From NCBI RefSeq assembly GCF_016862895.1, contig NZ_BONV01000053.1, forward strand, positions 22,304 through 86,303: a stretch of DNA of 64,000 bases, in the 5' to 3' direction. This DNA is from Planotetraspora kaengkrachanensis. GTDB lineage: Bacteria; Actinomycetota; Actinomycetes; Streptosporangiales; Streptosporangiaceae. This document shows positions 23,390-32,033 of this stretch, piece after piece. The stretch's first letter is position 1, and each line of letters opens with the position of its first letter. Position numbers and translations under genes: made by a program. The notes under the pieces were generated by a model. The model was not told the DNA's origin, did no database searches, and was given only the letters and a program-made list of their open reading frames with translations.

Positions 23390-24370
23390 TCAGTCGTTCA
23401 GGGTGATGACGACCTTGCCCGCGGGGTGGCCTTGTGCGAGATATCTGATGGCGTCGGGGGTCTCGCCGAGGGGGTACGTGCGGTCGATGACCGGGGTGAC
23501 CGTGCCCGCATCGATCAGCCGGCCCAGCTCCTCCAGTTCCTGCGCGCGTTCCTTGGACGCCAGGCCGCGCAGGTGCTGTCCGATGAACATGGAAACGAAG
23601 GGTGCGCGCAGCTGGCGGGTGTAGCCGCCGAGCAGTCCGCCGGCGTCGTGGCCGCCGCCGGCCAGCACCAGCGTCCCGCGTGGAGTCAGGGCGCGCCGCA
23701 GCAGCGACAGCGGCCGGCACCCCGCGGTGTCGATGATCACGTCGTGACGCGGGCCGTCGCGGTCGACTTCCTCACGGGTGTAGTCGATCACCTCCTCGGC
23801 GCCGAGCGACCGCACCAGTTCCACCTTGCCGGTGCTGCACACGCCGGTCACCCTCGCGCCGAACGCCTTGGCGATCTGCACCGCGTACGACCCGATGCCG
23901 CCGGCGGCGCCGACGACCATCACGTTCTGCCCCGGCTGGACCCGCCCGCCGTCGCGGACGGCCTCCAGCGCGGTCACCCCGGAGATGGGAACCGCGGCGG
24001 CCTGCTCGAACGACAGCTTGGCCGGCTTGGGAGCGAGCCGCTTGTGAGGGGCGGCCGCGTATTCGGCGTAGCTGCCGCTCGGGGTGGTGCCGTACACCTC
24101 GTCGCCGGGCTGGAACCGCGTCACGCCGGAGCCGACCGCCGTCACCACCCCGGCCAGCGCCCGGCCCCGCACGGCGACCCTGGGCCGTGTCAGCCCGAAC
24201 GCGACCCGCGCGCCGTACGGCCGGCCGGTCATGCAGACCCACACACCGGGGTCCACCCCGGCGGCGTGCACCTGGACCAGCACCTGGTCCTCTCCGATCG
24301 GCGGCCGGTCGACCTCGCGTAATCGGAGCACGTCGGCCGAGCCGTACACGTCCTGGGCGATGGCTTTCAT
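23390..24370 (-). CDS. Zinc-independent NAD(P)H quinone oxidoreductase/MDR reductase
   Basis: A 326-residue medium-chain reductase: N-terminal GroES-like half (VHAAGVDPGVWVCMTG, PGDEVYG), then Rossmann half VMVVGAAGGIGSYAVQIAKAFGARVTGV. It lacks the Cys/His set for catalytic zinc, so it belongs to the quinone-oxidoreductase-like branch. Final gene of a three-gene operon: its ATG overlaps the stop of the small HTH gene (ATGA). Probably under the control of that HTH protein. Confidence 0.85.
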   Translation of the reverse strand: MKAIAQDVYGSADVLRLREVDRPPIGEDQVLVQVHAAGVDPGVWVCMTGRPYGARVAFGLTRPRVAVRGRALAGVVTAVGSGVTRFQPGDEVYGTTPSGSYAEYAAAPHKRLAPKPAKLSFEQAAAVPISGVTALEAVRDGGRVQPGQNVMVVGAAGGIGSYAVQIAKAFGARVTGVCSTGKVELVRSLGAEEVIDYTREEVDRDGPRHDVIIDTAGCRPLSLLRRALTPRGTLVLAGGGHDAGGLLGGYTRQLRAPFVSMFIGQHLRGLASKERAQELEELGRLIDAGTVTPVIDRTYPLGETPDAIRYLAQGHPAGKVVITLND

Positions 24371-24600
24371 GTCGTCTCCTCCTGTGAGCCGGGGTACTGG
24401 AACACCTCTTCGAGCGGAACCTTGAACACGTGGGCGATCTGGAAGGCGATCTCGAGGGACGGCGAGTACCGGCCCTGCTCGATGGCGATGACGGTCTGCC
24501 GGGTCACGCCGATGCGCTCGGCCAGCTCGGCCTGGGTCATCTCGTCGTGCGCGAACCGCAGAGCACGGATTCGGTTGGTCACACGGGTCGGCTTCACCAT
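24367..24600 (-). CDS. Small XRE-type repressor
   Basis: 77 residues, nearly all helix-turn-helix: RIRALRFAHDEMTQAELAERIGVTRQTVIAIEQGRYSPSLEIAFQIAHVFKVPLEEVFQ. This is the YozG/Cro-like small regulator commonly found beside a small membrane protein. The start at 24600 overlaps the end of the membrane-protein gene by 7 bases; the stop overlaps the reductase start. It likely represses the operon from the paired 22-bp sites upstream. Confidence 0.88.
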   Translation of the reverse strand: MVKPTRVTNRIRALRFAHDEMTQAELAERIGVTRQTVIAIEQGRYSPSLEIAFQIAHVFKVPLEEVFQYPGSQEETT

Positions 24601-25022
24601 TGGGGGAAGTTCCCGCGGTACACGACGACCTTGGTGACGTTGCCGAGGACCGCCGACAGCGCGAAGCACAGGTAGATGACGTTGGCGATCCAGAACCGGT
24701 CCCAGCCGGCGACCGCCATGAGCATCGCCGCGACCGCGCCGATCGTCACGAACGACTGGCCGACGTAGTCACCCAGCCGCCCGATCTCCCGGTCCCGCAC
24801 GTCCTTGGCCCGGGACGCCTTCGGGTTCACCGCTCCGGCCACGACCTCGGCCACGATCGCGGCGACGATGGCCGCGCCCACGCTCCACAGCAGCGCCGCG
24901 GCATAGGGGGCCTCGGCCGGCGGACGCCCCGCGGCCCGGCCCAGCACCACCACGACGTACCCGCCGTACGCGGCGACGGCCACCACCAGCCGGATCCACG
25001 CCCGTTTCTCTTCGAGGGTCAT
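24594..25022 (-). CDS. Four-TM membrane protein linked to a small HTH regulator
   Basis: 142 residues. Hydrophobic segments at WIRLVVAVAAYGGYVVVVL, AALLWSVGAAIVAAIVAEVVAG, FVTIGAVAAMLMAVAG and FWIANVIYLCFALSAVLGN predict four helices. I do not know the function; such proteins often accompany YozG-like repressors. The ATG at 25022 has GGAGAAGG just upstream. An in-frame ATG at 25055 would place the start inside the first operator, so 25022 is preferred. First gene of the operon. Confidence 0.65.
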   Translation of the reverse strand: MTLEEKRAWIRLVVAVAAYGGYVVVVLGRAAGRPPAEAPYAAALLWSVGAAIVAAIVAEVVAGAVNPKASRAKDVRDREIGRLGDYVGQSFVTIGAVAAMLMAVAGWDRFWIANVIYLCFALSAVLGNVTKVVVYRGNFPQW

Positions 25023-25034
25023 GACCTTCTCCGT

Positions 25035-25102
25035 GATGTACAGAATCTTTGACATCTCGAAAGTAGCCAATCTTTGACCTCATGTCCAGAATTTTTTACA
25101 TC
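25035..25102 (-). promoter_or_regulatory. Paired 22-bp operators of the HTH operon
   Basis: Two imperfect dyads of the form GATGT-N12-ACATC lie at 25035-25056 and 25081-25102, with a related half-site (AATCTTTGACCTC) between them. They sit just upstream of the membrane-protein gene and are AT-rich against GC-rich surroundings. Probable binding sites for the XRE-type protein encoded in the operon. Confidence 0.6.
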
Positions 25103-25190
25103 GCCGTACGGACTCCTGGTGACGGGACATTCGGTGAACGATCACGCGGACACGAGCGTGATCGCGCGACGGGCGGGTTCCGCGTCGCGG

Positions 25191-25604
25191 CTACGTGCCG
25201 AGGCCCTTGGTCTCCACGTGGCAGGAGTGGACCGAGTCGCCGGACTCGGCGACCGTCTTTCCGTCGACCTTGATCCGGCAGGTGATGGCGCCATCGGCGC
25301 CTGCGGCGTCCGCGTACAGCGACAACGCGTGGACGTCATCCGGCGCCGGCTCGGTCTTGGCGTAAGGGAGGGTGACGGGAGAGTCGTACGAGGTGCCGAA
25401 TCCGACGCCGACCGAGACGTTCTGGGCCGTCTTCGTCCCGTTCGCGCCGACCACCTCGAACGTGACCTCGTGGTCATCCGAGCACCCACCCGTGACGAGC
25501 CCCGTCACCCCGAGGAGCAGACCGGCGACGGCCAGACGGGGCGAGTGGGACGGCGGTGCGGAGGGGCGAGCGTAGGGCCGGCGGGACGGGGGCTGCTCGG
25601 TCAT
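25191..25604 (-). CDS. Lipoprotein, MmpS-like
   Basis: 137 residues. A hydrophobic segment (LAVAGLLLGVTGLVTGGC) ends in a lipobox-like TGGC with Cys near residue 41. The mature part, VTFEVVGANGTKTAQNVSVGVGF to GAITCRIKVDGKTVAESG, reads as the beta-sandwich of MmpS-type transport accessory proteins: a conserved Cys pair and the ITCRIxVDGxxV motif. Here there is no adjacent MmpL transporter. Probably anchored outside the membrane. Divergent from the XRE gene at 25785. Confidence 0.7.
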   Translation of the reverse strand: MTEQPPSRRPYARPSAPPSHSPRLAVAGLLLGVTGLVTGGCSDDHEVTFEVVGANGTKTAQNVSVGVGFGTSYDSPVTLPYAKTEPAPDDVHALSLYADAAGADGAITCRIKVDGKTVAESGDSVHSCHVETKGLGT

Positions 25605-25784
25605 TCGACGCTCCGAAAGGGCGGCGACCCTGCGTGGGTGGTCGCCGGAGGGGACGCTCTCGAACCGATGATGATCGTACTGCGCCGTCGCCGGAAGATC
25701 CGCCCAGCGCGGGACATTCCGGCGCCTTGGTAAACCTTCGGGAGTTTGCGGGGCTTTGACCTATTTCTTCATATTGTGTCCCTT

Positions 25785-26603
25785 ATGGGGAGCCCTCTTG
25801 GTGAGTTCCTTCGTGCCCGGCGAGAGGCCACGACCGTCGACCAGGTGGGGCTGCGGCGCGCCGACGACAACAGCCGGACGCCGGGGTTGCGCCGGGACGA
25901 GGTGGCCATGCTGGCCGGCGTCAGCACCGACTACTACATGCGGCTCGAGCAGGGGCGCGAACGCCACCCGTCGGATCAGGTGATCGATTCCCTGGCCCGG
26001 GCGCTCCTCCTCGGCTCCGAGGCGACCGAGCATCTGCACCGCCTCGCCCGCGCGCGGGCGTCGCAGCGGCAGCCGGTCGACCATCCCGTCCCTGAGCTGC
26101 TCAGGCTCGTGGAGAACTGGGATTGCGGCCCCGCGTTCATCGTGAACCGCCGGTGGGACGTGCTCGTGCGGAACCCGCTGTCCATGGCCGTGTGCGGGTG
26201 GATGGAGCACAGCGACAACCTCCTGCGGCTGATCTTCCTCAATCCCGAGTCGCAGGAGTTCTTCTGGAAGGACTGGGAGCGGGAGGCGCACGCCTACGTG
26301 GCGCACCTTCGCGTCCTGGCGGGCGGGGACGACGAGGACCCCTTCCTGCGCGAACTGGTCGATGAGCTCACGCGGTCGAGCGAGGCCTTCCGCCGGGTGT
26401 GGGCGCGCCACGACGTGTACGCGAGGACGCAGCAGTTCGTGCACATGCACCACCGTGAGTTCGGCGACCTGGCGATCCACTTCGAGGGGTTCAACGTCAA
26501 CAGCGCCCCCGGCCAGATCCTCGTCGTCGGTCAGGCCGAGCCCGGCAGCCGGTCCGAGGACACGCTCATCACGCTGGGCCGGTCCCTGGTCGGCAGCACG
26601 TGA
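25785..26603 (+). CDS. XRE regulator with MmyB-like ligand-binding domain
   Basis: 272 residues. The N-terminal helix-turn-helix has RTPGLRRDEVAMLAGVSTDYYMRLEQGRERHPSDQVIDSLARAL. The C-terminal MmyB-like (PAS-type) domain has AFIVNRRWDVLVRNPLSMAVCGW and NLLRLIFLNPESQEFFWKDWE. Members bind fatty-acid-like ligands in one solved case. In actinomycetes they usually control a neighbouring oxidoreductase; here no such gene is adjacent. The start at 25785 (MGSPLGEF) is the family start; no ribosome site is evident. Confidence 0.88.
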   Translation: MGSPLGEFLRARREATTVDQVGLRRADDNSRTPGLRRDEVAMLAGVSTDYYMRLEQGRERHPSDQVIDSLARALLLGSEATEHLHRLARARASQRQPVDHPVPELLRLVENWDCGPAFIVNRRWDVLVRNPLSMAVCGWMEHSDNLLRLIFLNPESQEFFWKDWEREAHAYVAHLRVLAGGDDEDPFLRELVDELTRSSEAFRRVWARHDVYARTQQFVHMHHREFGDLAIHFEGFNVNSAPGQILVVGQAEPGSRSEDTLITLGRSLVGST

Positions 26604-26637
26604 GTCGAGCGTCCGGCTCCTCCCGCCGGTCGAGTGG

Positions 26638-27261
26638 CTAGCTCCTCCCGCCGACGAGCCGGCGGATCTCGGCCTCCTGTTCGCGGATCCGCACGAGGTC
26701 CGCGCCGTAGCCCGCGTCCAACTCGACCAGCGTCTCGTACGCGGAGACGGCCTCGGAGCCGAGCCTGCGCGCCTTGGCGGCGGAGCCCGGCGCGTTCGAC
26801 AGGGCCAGAGCCGTCGCGAGTCTGCACTTGGCGTCGGCGGTCATCCCGGCCAGTTTGGCGAGCCCGCCGCGGGGGGTCGTCACGGGGCGGAACGAATGGG
26901 CGAGGCTGAGCAGCCCGTCCATCATCATCGCGTCCCTGCTCACCTCGCCGCCGGTGAGTTCCAGGTAGCTGCTCACGCAGGAGCGGGCGGCGACCAGCGC
27001 CTCGTCGAAACGGCGGCCCTGGATGAGCATTCCCGCGTGGTTGTACAGCTTGCCCGCGAGCTGGGCGAGATGCTGGTCGCTCTCGGGCTCCTCCTGCCGG
27101 AGGCCGCGGATGATGTCGAGGGCCTTCTGGTTGCTCTGGACGGCCTGGTCCACGCTCCCCGTCCGCCAGTAGAGCAGCGCCTCCTGGGCATGGGCATTGG
27201 AGGCGTCCTGGAGTTTCTGCAGCCGCCGCTCACGTCGCGCTTCGGAGTCGAATAAACCCAC
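26638..27261 (-). CDS. TPR-like helical protein
   Basis: 207 residues, helical throughout: AQEALLYWRTGSVDQAVQSNQKALDIIRGLRQ, LAQLAGKLYNHAGMLIQGRRFDEALVAARSCVSSYLEL and KARRLGSEAVSAYETLVELD resemble tetratricopeptide repeats. No catalytic motif. Probably a protein-interaction module. The GTG at 27261 follows GGGAG. It lies 118 bases downstream of the gene at 27380-28327 on the same strand; both are repeat-like helical proteins and may be co-expressed. Confidence 0.6.
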   Translation of the reverse strand: MGLFDSEARRERRLQKLQDASNAHAQEALLYWRTGSVDQAVQSNQKALDIIRGLRQEEPESDQHLAQLAGKLYNHAGMLIQGRRFDEALVAARSCVSSYLELTGGEVSRDAMMMDGLLSLAHSFRPVTTPRGGLAKLAGMTADAKCRLATALALSNAPGSAAKARRLGSEAVSAYETLVELDAGYGADLVRIREQEAEIRRLVGGRS

Positions 27262-27379
27262 GTCAACTCCCGTCGGTCCCGGAAGATCCACTTTGACCGG
27301 ACGATAGCACCATGAAATGGACGGGTCGATCGGCGTTTTCGCGCCGCGGCGGCGGCCGCGTTTCATCGCCGGACGCGTG

Positions 27380-28327
27380 TCACCCGCGTTTACGGGCGGT
27401 CGCCCGCATCTTCCTGAACATCCCCACAGGATCGTCGAACAACTGCCATGGAGAAGGCGTCAGGGATCGCCCGATGACCTCGAAATGCTCCCGGGCCGCC
27501 GTGTGGTCACCCGCGAGGCTGAACGCGAGGGCGAACCAGTTGTGCGAAACCTGCCCGCCGAGTTTGGCCCGGTAGTCGGCATGCCGTACGGAGCGGTTCG
27601 CGGCGGCGTGCAACTCGGCCCGCACCTCCGAACGGGACAGGTGGTTGTCCTGCCCGTTGCCGGACCAGAACTCGATATGGGCCACGGCGACCAGATGGCC
27701 GAGCGGGTTTCCCTCCGGCGATTTCGTGACGGCCTTGCGGGCGAAGGAGAACATCTCCTTGTCGCTGCCGTACCACTTCGCGCACAGCCCCTGCAGCATC
27801 TGCTCGTGCGCGTACACGTGCAGGGGATGACGGCTCGTCACCTCGTCGAAGCGCCGCCACGCCTCGGTCTTTCCCAGCTCGAGCCCCCGGGCGGTGGTGA
27901 CGAGGCCGGACCAGGCGTCGACGTCGTCAGGATCCCGGCGGGCGACGTCACGCAGACTGTCCTCCGCGATTTTCAGCCGTCGATGGAACTCACGGAACTG
28001 ACGGGCCGTCGTGTGAGAAGCGCGCGCCCTCCCTCGTGCGTCCCACGCCCACTGGATGCCGTTCGTGCCCTGTACCAGGACGGGAAGCGTCACATCCGGC
28101 TCGGCCGCGACCCATTCGTCGATCCACTCCTGGACTCCCGGGGCCGCCTGGCAGATGCCCAGGTAGAAGGCGCGGTGGTCGGGGTCGGTGACCGAATTCA
28201 AGAAATCGCCGGCCGACCGCCAGTCGCGTCGCTCCAGCGCGTCCCGGAGCCGTGACGCGTCCGGGTCGCCAAGGCATGCGTCGAGCATCGGTTTCCGGGA
28301 AATTTTGGATCGCAAAGCGGAGAACAC
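27380..28327 (-). CDS. Helical repeat protein of unknown function
   Basis: 315 residues, mostly helical, with WRSAGDFLNSVTDPDHRAFYL, NGIQWAWDARGRARASHTTARQFREFHRRL, GLVTTARGLELGKTEAWRRFDEV and HNWFALAFSLAGDHTAAREHFEVIG. The pattern resembles TPR-like actinomycete proteins of unknown role. GTG start. Its promoter region is shared with the divergent M16-like protease gene and holds an inverted repeat (TGTTACAT...ATGTAACA). Confidence 0.55.
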   Translation of the reverse strand: MFSALRSKISRKPMLDACLGDPDASRLRDALERRDWRSAGDFLNSVTDPDHRAFYLGICQAAPGVQEWIDEWVAAEPDVTLPVLVQGTNGIQWAWDARGRARASHTTARQFREFHRRLKIAEDSLRDVARRDPDDVDAWSGLVTTARGLELGKTEAWRRFDEVTSRHPLHVYAHEQMLQGLCAKWYGSDKEMFSFARKAVTKSPEGNPLGHLVAVAHIEFWSGNGQDNHLSRSEVRAELHAAANRSVRHADYRAKLGGQVSHNWFALAFSLAGDHTAAREHFEVIGRSLTPSPWQLFDDPVGMFRKMRATARKRG

Positions 28328-28334
28328 GCCGATA

Positions 28335-28377
28335 TGTTACATAAGTGCCCAATGTTGCTTTTGTGGCTGATGTAACA
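28335..28377. promoter_or_regulatory. Inverted repeat in a divergent promoter region
   Basis: TGTTACAT (28335-28342) and ATGTAACA (28370-28377) are exact complements 27 bases apart, in a locally AT-rich stretch between the divergent genes at 28327 and 28490. Candidate operator or hairpin; no regulator gene is adjacent. Confidence 0.35.
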
Positions 28378-28489
28378 ATAGTGCGTCCTTCGGTCGTCCA
28401 GCCGGTTAACACCGCTGCGGCTCGCGCCTAATCACGCCCCACTGCCGCAGAGCCGCTTCACCATTGCCGCGACCGAATACGGAGGAACA

Positions 28490-30163
28490 GTGAACATCGA
28501 GCGTGCCGAGGTCGACGGGGTACCCGTCGTCTGGACGCCGTCGGGCGACAAGCTGACCGCAGGGCTGGCGTTCCGGGTGGGCCGCGCGGACGAGGTGCTC
28601 GCTCGCGGAGGCATCACCCATCTGACCGAGCACCTGACGCTCTATCGTGTCGGCCAGGCGGATTATCACTACAACGGCCAGGTCGACGCGACGACCACAC
28701 TGTTCGTCACGCACGGCGAGGCCGACGACATCGTGTCCTTCTTCGAGGTCGTCTGCGCGGCTCTGCGTGACCTGCCGCTGGAACGACTGCCGGTGGAACG
28801 TGGCATTCTCCGCACAGAAGAGGCCGGACAGTCGCACGGGGTGATCGGCCGGTTCCTCATCTGGCGCTACGGAGCGCAGAAATTCGGTCTCCCGGCCTAC
28901 GACCAGCTCGGCTTGGACGACATCACGCCCGACGAGCTGACCGAGTGGGCGAGGCGCTGGTTCACGCGCGGCAACGCGGTCTTCTGGATCGCCGGGGGCC
29001 CGCCGCCCGAGGGGCTGCGACTGGACCTGCCCGACGGCCCCCGCATGCCCACCCCCGTCGCGAGCGACCTGCTGATTCGCACGCCGTCGTACTTCCCCGG
29101 CCCCGCCGACGGCGTCGGCATGCACTCGGTGATCACCCGCTCGACCGCCTCGGCCGTCTACGGCAAGGCGCTGGAGCGGCGACTGACGCGCACGCTGCGG
29201 CACGATCGCGGGCTCACCTACACGCCCGCGATCGGCTACCACCCTCATAACGCCCACCGGGCCGAGCTGGTCGTCTGGGCGGACGGGCGGCCGGAGCAAT
29301 TGCCCGATCTCGTCGAGGCGTTCCTGGCGGAGCTCGACAGACCTTTCACCGTGGAGGAGACGTCTGCAGCGGTGGACGCCGTCCGGGCCCAGCGCAAAGA
29401 ACCCGGTGCCGAAGTCGGAACGGTCGCGACCGCGGCGTGGGACGTCCTGCACGGAAGGGAGTGGAGGGACGAGGAGGACCGCGCACGCGAACTGGACGCG
29501 GTCACCGCCGACGCGCTCAACGCCGTGGCGAAGGAGGCGATGACCAACGCCCTGCTTCACGCGCCGCAGGGGCACCCGTTCCCCTACCAGCGCTTCGCCG
29601 CGGCACCGGCGAGCTCGCAACCATGGGTGGAGGGGGACAGGTACCTGCCGACGGATCACCCGGTCGACCGGTCACACCTGGTCATCGGGCCCAAGGGGAT
29701 CTCGTTGTTCGGTCCCGACGACGAGTGGACCGTGCGGTTCAAGGCGGTCGCCGCGATGCTCAGCCGGCCGGACGGGGGGCGGACACTGATCGGTCTCGAC
29801 GGCGTGAGCGTCGCGGTCGAACCGGGGCTGTGGCGGAAGTCGGCCGATCTCATCGAAAGGCTCGATGCCGCCGTGCCGGCCTCGCTCGTCGTCCACATGC
29901 CCGCCCGGGAGGACAAGGAGATCCCGAAGCCGCACACCCGGTGGCATCAGCGCGCCTGGGCGCACGTGCGGGTCCTCACACGCCGGACCATCGGCGTTTT
30001 CACGCTCATCCGTCTCTCGGGGAGACCGCGCCGTGTCGCAGTGGGGTTGCTGGTCGCCGCCGCGCTCATCCTTGCGATGATCTTGTCGCCGAACCATGCG
30101 CCCACCGTGCTCGCGATCTCCCTGGCGTCGCTCTTCGGTGCCTGGAGAAGCCGGCGCCTGTGA
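28490..30163 (+). CDS. M16-like zinc protease with membrane-anchored C-terminus
   Basis: 557 residues. The N-terminal M16 (insulinase/pitrilysin) half carries HLTEH (residues 44-48), the inverted zinc motif HxxEH; LRTEEAG near 107-112 may supply the third Glu, although the spacing is shorter than the usual ~75. Next comes a second M16-like half with the typical RxxYTP-like stretch HDRGLTYTPAIGY. Residues ~395-450 (HLVIGPKGISLFG, WTVRFKAVAAML) look PH-like. Two hydrophobic segments (~520-552) close the protein and anchor it, active side probably cytosolic. GTG start with GGAGGAAC. Confidence 0.7.
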   Translation: MNIERAEVDGVPVVWTPSGDKLTAGLAFRVGRADEVLARGGITHLTEHLTLYRVGQADYHYNGQVDATTTLFVTHGEADDIVSFFEVVCAALRDLPLERLPVERGILRTEEAGQSHGVIGRFLIWRYGAQKFGLPAYDQLGLDDITPDELTEWARRWFTRGNAVFWIAGGPPPEGLRLDLPDGPRMPTPVASDLLIRTPSYFPGPADGVGMHSVITRSTASAVYGKALERRLTRTLRHDRGLTYTPAIGYHPHNAHRAELVVWADGRPEQLPDLVEAFLAELDRPFTVEETSAAVDAVRAQRKEPGAEVGTVATAAWDVLHGREWRDEEDRARELDAVTADALNAVAKEAMTNALLHAPQGHPFPYQRFAAAPASSQPWVEGDRYLPTDHPVDRSHLVIGPKGISLFGPDDEWTVRFKAVAAMLSRPDGGRTLIGLDGVSVAVEPGLWRKSADLIERLDAAVPASLVVHMPAREDKEIPKPHTRWHQRAWAHVRVLTRRTIGVFTLIRLSGRPRRVAVGLLVAAALILAMILSPNHAPTVLAISLASLFGAWRSRRL

Positions 30164-30180
30164 CCACGTCAGGTCACGGA

Positions 30181-30837
30181 TCAGGCCGGGAGCCAGCGCA
30201 GGAGACGGTCGACCAGATCCGTCCAGCCCGCCTCGATGCGTTCCACCGGCATCCCGCGCCGGGTGTGCAGGTGGTTGACGAGCGCCGGGTCGAGGTAGCC
30301 GAGCAGGGCCTCGACCAGCAACTCGATGTCACCCGTGACCCCGGCGGCCCGGAGCAGGGTCGTGAGATGCAGGGCATGGACGTCTCTGGGCGGGTGGTTG
30401 GCATAGCGGCGGGCCGGCTTCTGCTCGGCCGCCAGGTACAGGTCGCGGTAGCGGATCTCGTGGCGGATCGCCGCCGTGCCGAAGGCGTGGAGCCGTTCCC
30501 TCGGCGGGGCGCCGAGCCCGAGCGGGGGAGGGCCGGAGACGAACGCCTCCTGGAAGGTCCGTTCGGCGTGATCCAGCAGTGCGAGCATGAGGCCCGCGCG
30601 ATCGCCGAACCGCCGGTAGACGGTTCCCTTGCCGACCGACGCGGCGGCGGCCACGGCGTCCATGGAGACGTGCTCCGCCCCGTGCCGTGCCACGAGGCGG
30701 GCGGCGGCGTCGAGCAGCCGGTTCCGATTGCGCGCTGCGTCCGCGCGCTCGTGTGGGGCCTGGCCGGCCAAAGGGAGCGAGGGCGTCGCGGGCCCGTCCG
30801 CGGCGATCCCGGCTCGAGGGGGCTGGTCATCGCGCAC
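30181..30837 (-). CDS. TetR family transcriptional regulator
   Basis: 218 residues; helix-turn-helix NRNRLLDAAARLVARHGAEHVSMDAVAAAASVGKGTVYRRFGDRAGLMLALLDHAE (residues ~36-92). The first ~30 residues are Pro/Ala-rich and disordered. The C-terminal domain resembles TetR_C types with LHLTTLLRAAG and a Pro/His-rich middle. It is convergent with the M16-like gene. No obvious target is divergent, so its regulon is unclear. Confidence 0.85.
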   Translation of the reverse strand: MRDDQPPRAGIAADGPATPSLPLAGQAPHERADAARNRNRLLDAAARLVARHGAEHVSMDAVAAAASVGKGTVYRRFGDRAGLMLALLDHAERTFQEAFVSGPPPLGLGAPPRERLHAFGTAAIRHEIRYRDLYLAAEQKPARRYANHPPRDVHALHLTTLLRAAGVTGDIELLVEALLGYLDPALVNHLHTRRGMPVERIEAGWTDLVDRLLRWLPA

Positions 30838-30971
30838 GAAAAAGATCCTAGTCGCGGGATTCCCGCCGGGTCTCAGGGCCGGCGCCGGGCGCCCGCCTCG
30901 CGTCAGGAGCTCACGTCTCCTGAGGGAATGCGGGCGCTCGACCCGGCCTGCGCCGACCGGCCAGGCGCGCG

Positions 30972-31637
30972 TCAGTTCAGCACGACCGCGGCGCCGCCTG
31001 AGAGCGGCGAGTCGTGCAACTCGATCGAGGCCGCGTCCGTGCCCCTGGGCACATCGAACACGACGATGCCCTTCACCGAGTTCCCCGGGTTGATCTCCTC
31101 GTACAGCGACTTCGACGCCTGTCCCAGGTAGATCGCCGCCTCGGAGTCGGCGGAGAACTCCTTGCCCGTCGCGTCGAACAGCTTCTGCGCCTCACCCGTG
31201 AACGCCTGAGACCGCTCGCCGATGTTCTTCACCGTGACGTGGACGAGGACGAACTGACCCTGCGCGTCCTTGCCCAGATAGCGGTCGCCGACCCTCGACG
31301 CGGTGCCGAGCTTGGTGACCTTGAAAGCGAAGTCTCCGTCCCGGACCTGTGTCCCGATTCCCGCGGTCGCCGTCTCGGCCCGCTGGGCTTCCCTCGACGC
31401 GGTGCCGCCCGCCGGGGCGGGGGCGCCGGAGCCGTTGGACGCGAGAGCGCCGCACGCCGCGAACACGGCGAGGATCGCGCTGACGGCGAGAATCCACGTG
31501 AGGCCGCGGCCCCCCTTCTTCGGTGGCGCCTGGAACGTTCCAGCCGGGCCGTACGGCCGACTGTACGGCTGCTGGTGTCGGGGATTCTGCGATGTCTGAT
31601 GAATGGGATAGGCGGGCCCGCCGTCGGACTGGGTCAT
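30972..31637 (-). CDS. Membrane-anchored DUF4352 (telokin-like) protein
   Basis: 221 residues. A Pro/Gln-rich cytoplasmic N-terminus is followed by one transmembrane segment (LTWILAVSAILAVFAACGALAS, residues ~47-68). The exported beta-sandwich holds TQVRDGDFAFKVTKL, GQFVLVHVTVKNIGERSQAF, QKLFDATGKEFSADSEAAIYL and NPGNSVKGIVVFDVP, the DUF4352 pattern. Usually an extracytoplasmic binding or antigen-like domain; role unknown. The ATG at 31637 is preferred to 31745. Confidence 0.75.
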   Translation of the reverse strand: MTQSDGGPAYPIHQTSQNPRHQQPYSRPYGPAGTFQAPPKKGGRGLTWILAVSAILAVFAACGALASNGSGAPAPAGGTASREAQRAETATAGIGTQVRDGDFAFKVTKLGTASRVGDRYLGKDAQGQFVLVHVTVKNIGERSQAFTGEAQKLFDATGKEFSADSEAAIYLGQASKSLYEEINPGNSVKGIVVFDVPRGTDAASIELHDSPLSGGAAVVLN

Positions 31638-32033
31638 GGCTGTGCTCCAGGAGTCGAGAGTGTCCAGCGAGGTGAGGACGCGCCTTTTCGCTGAACGGTT
31701 GCCGGGCGTTGCCGAAGCGTTAGCCCACCCGGTCTTTTGCCGCACGGCAACTTCGTAAATGCCCGACTTGCCTCATCGAACTTCTGAAGTAGAGGAGCCG
31801 GTCCGCGCCGCCTCGTTTCGCTGAGGGAGATGTCGTCCCGGCTGGAACGGAGCCATCGGCATGCAGGTTGTCGGGGCCGTGAAAGGCGCCTGCAAATCTT
31901 GGTCAACTGTTCCGAACGCGGGCGCTCCATGAACATTCATTAAGCCCAGGCGTGTTTCCCTCATTGTCGGCGATGTCGACAGGCCATTCGCCACCGACAG
32001 GACAAATGTCCATTTCTATGCAGAGGCGGCCCG
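31638..32033. other. Intergenic region, no gene seen
   Basis: About 400 bases between divergent exported-protein genes. GC content falls between ~31880 and 31990. It should hold both promoters, but I see no clear hexamer pair or long inverted repeat. Confidence 0.4.
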
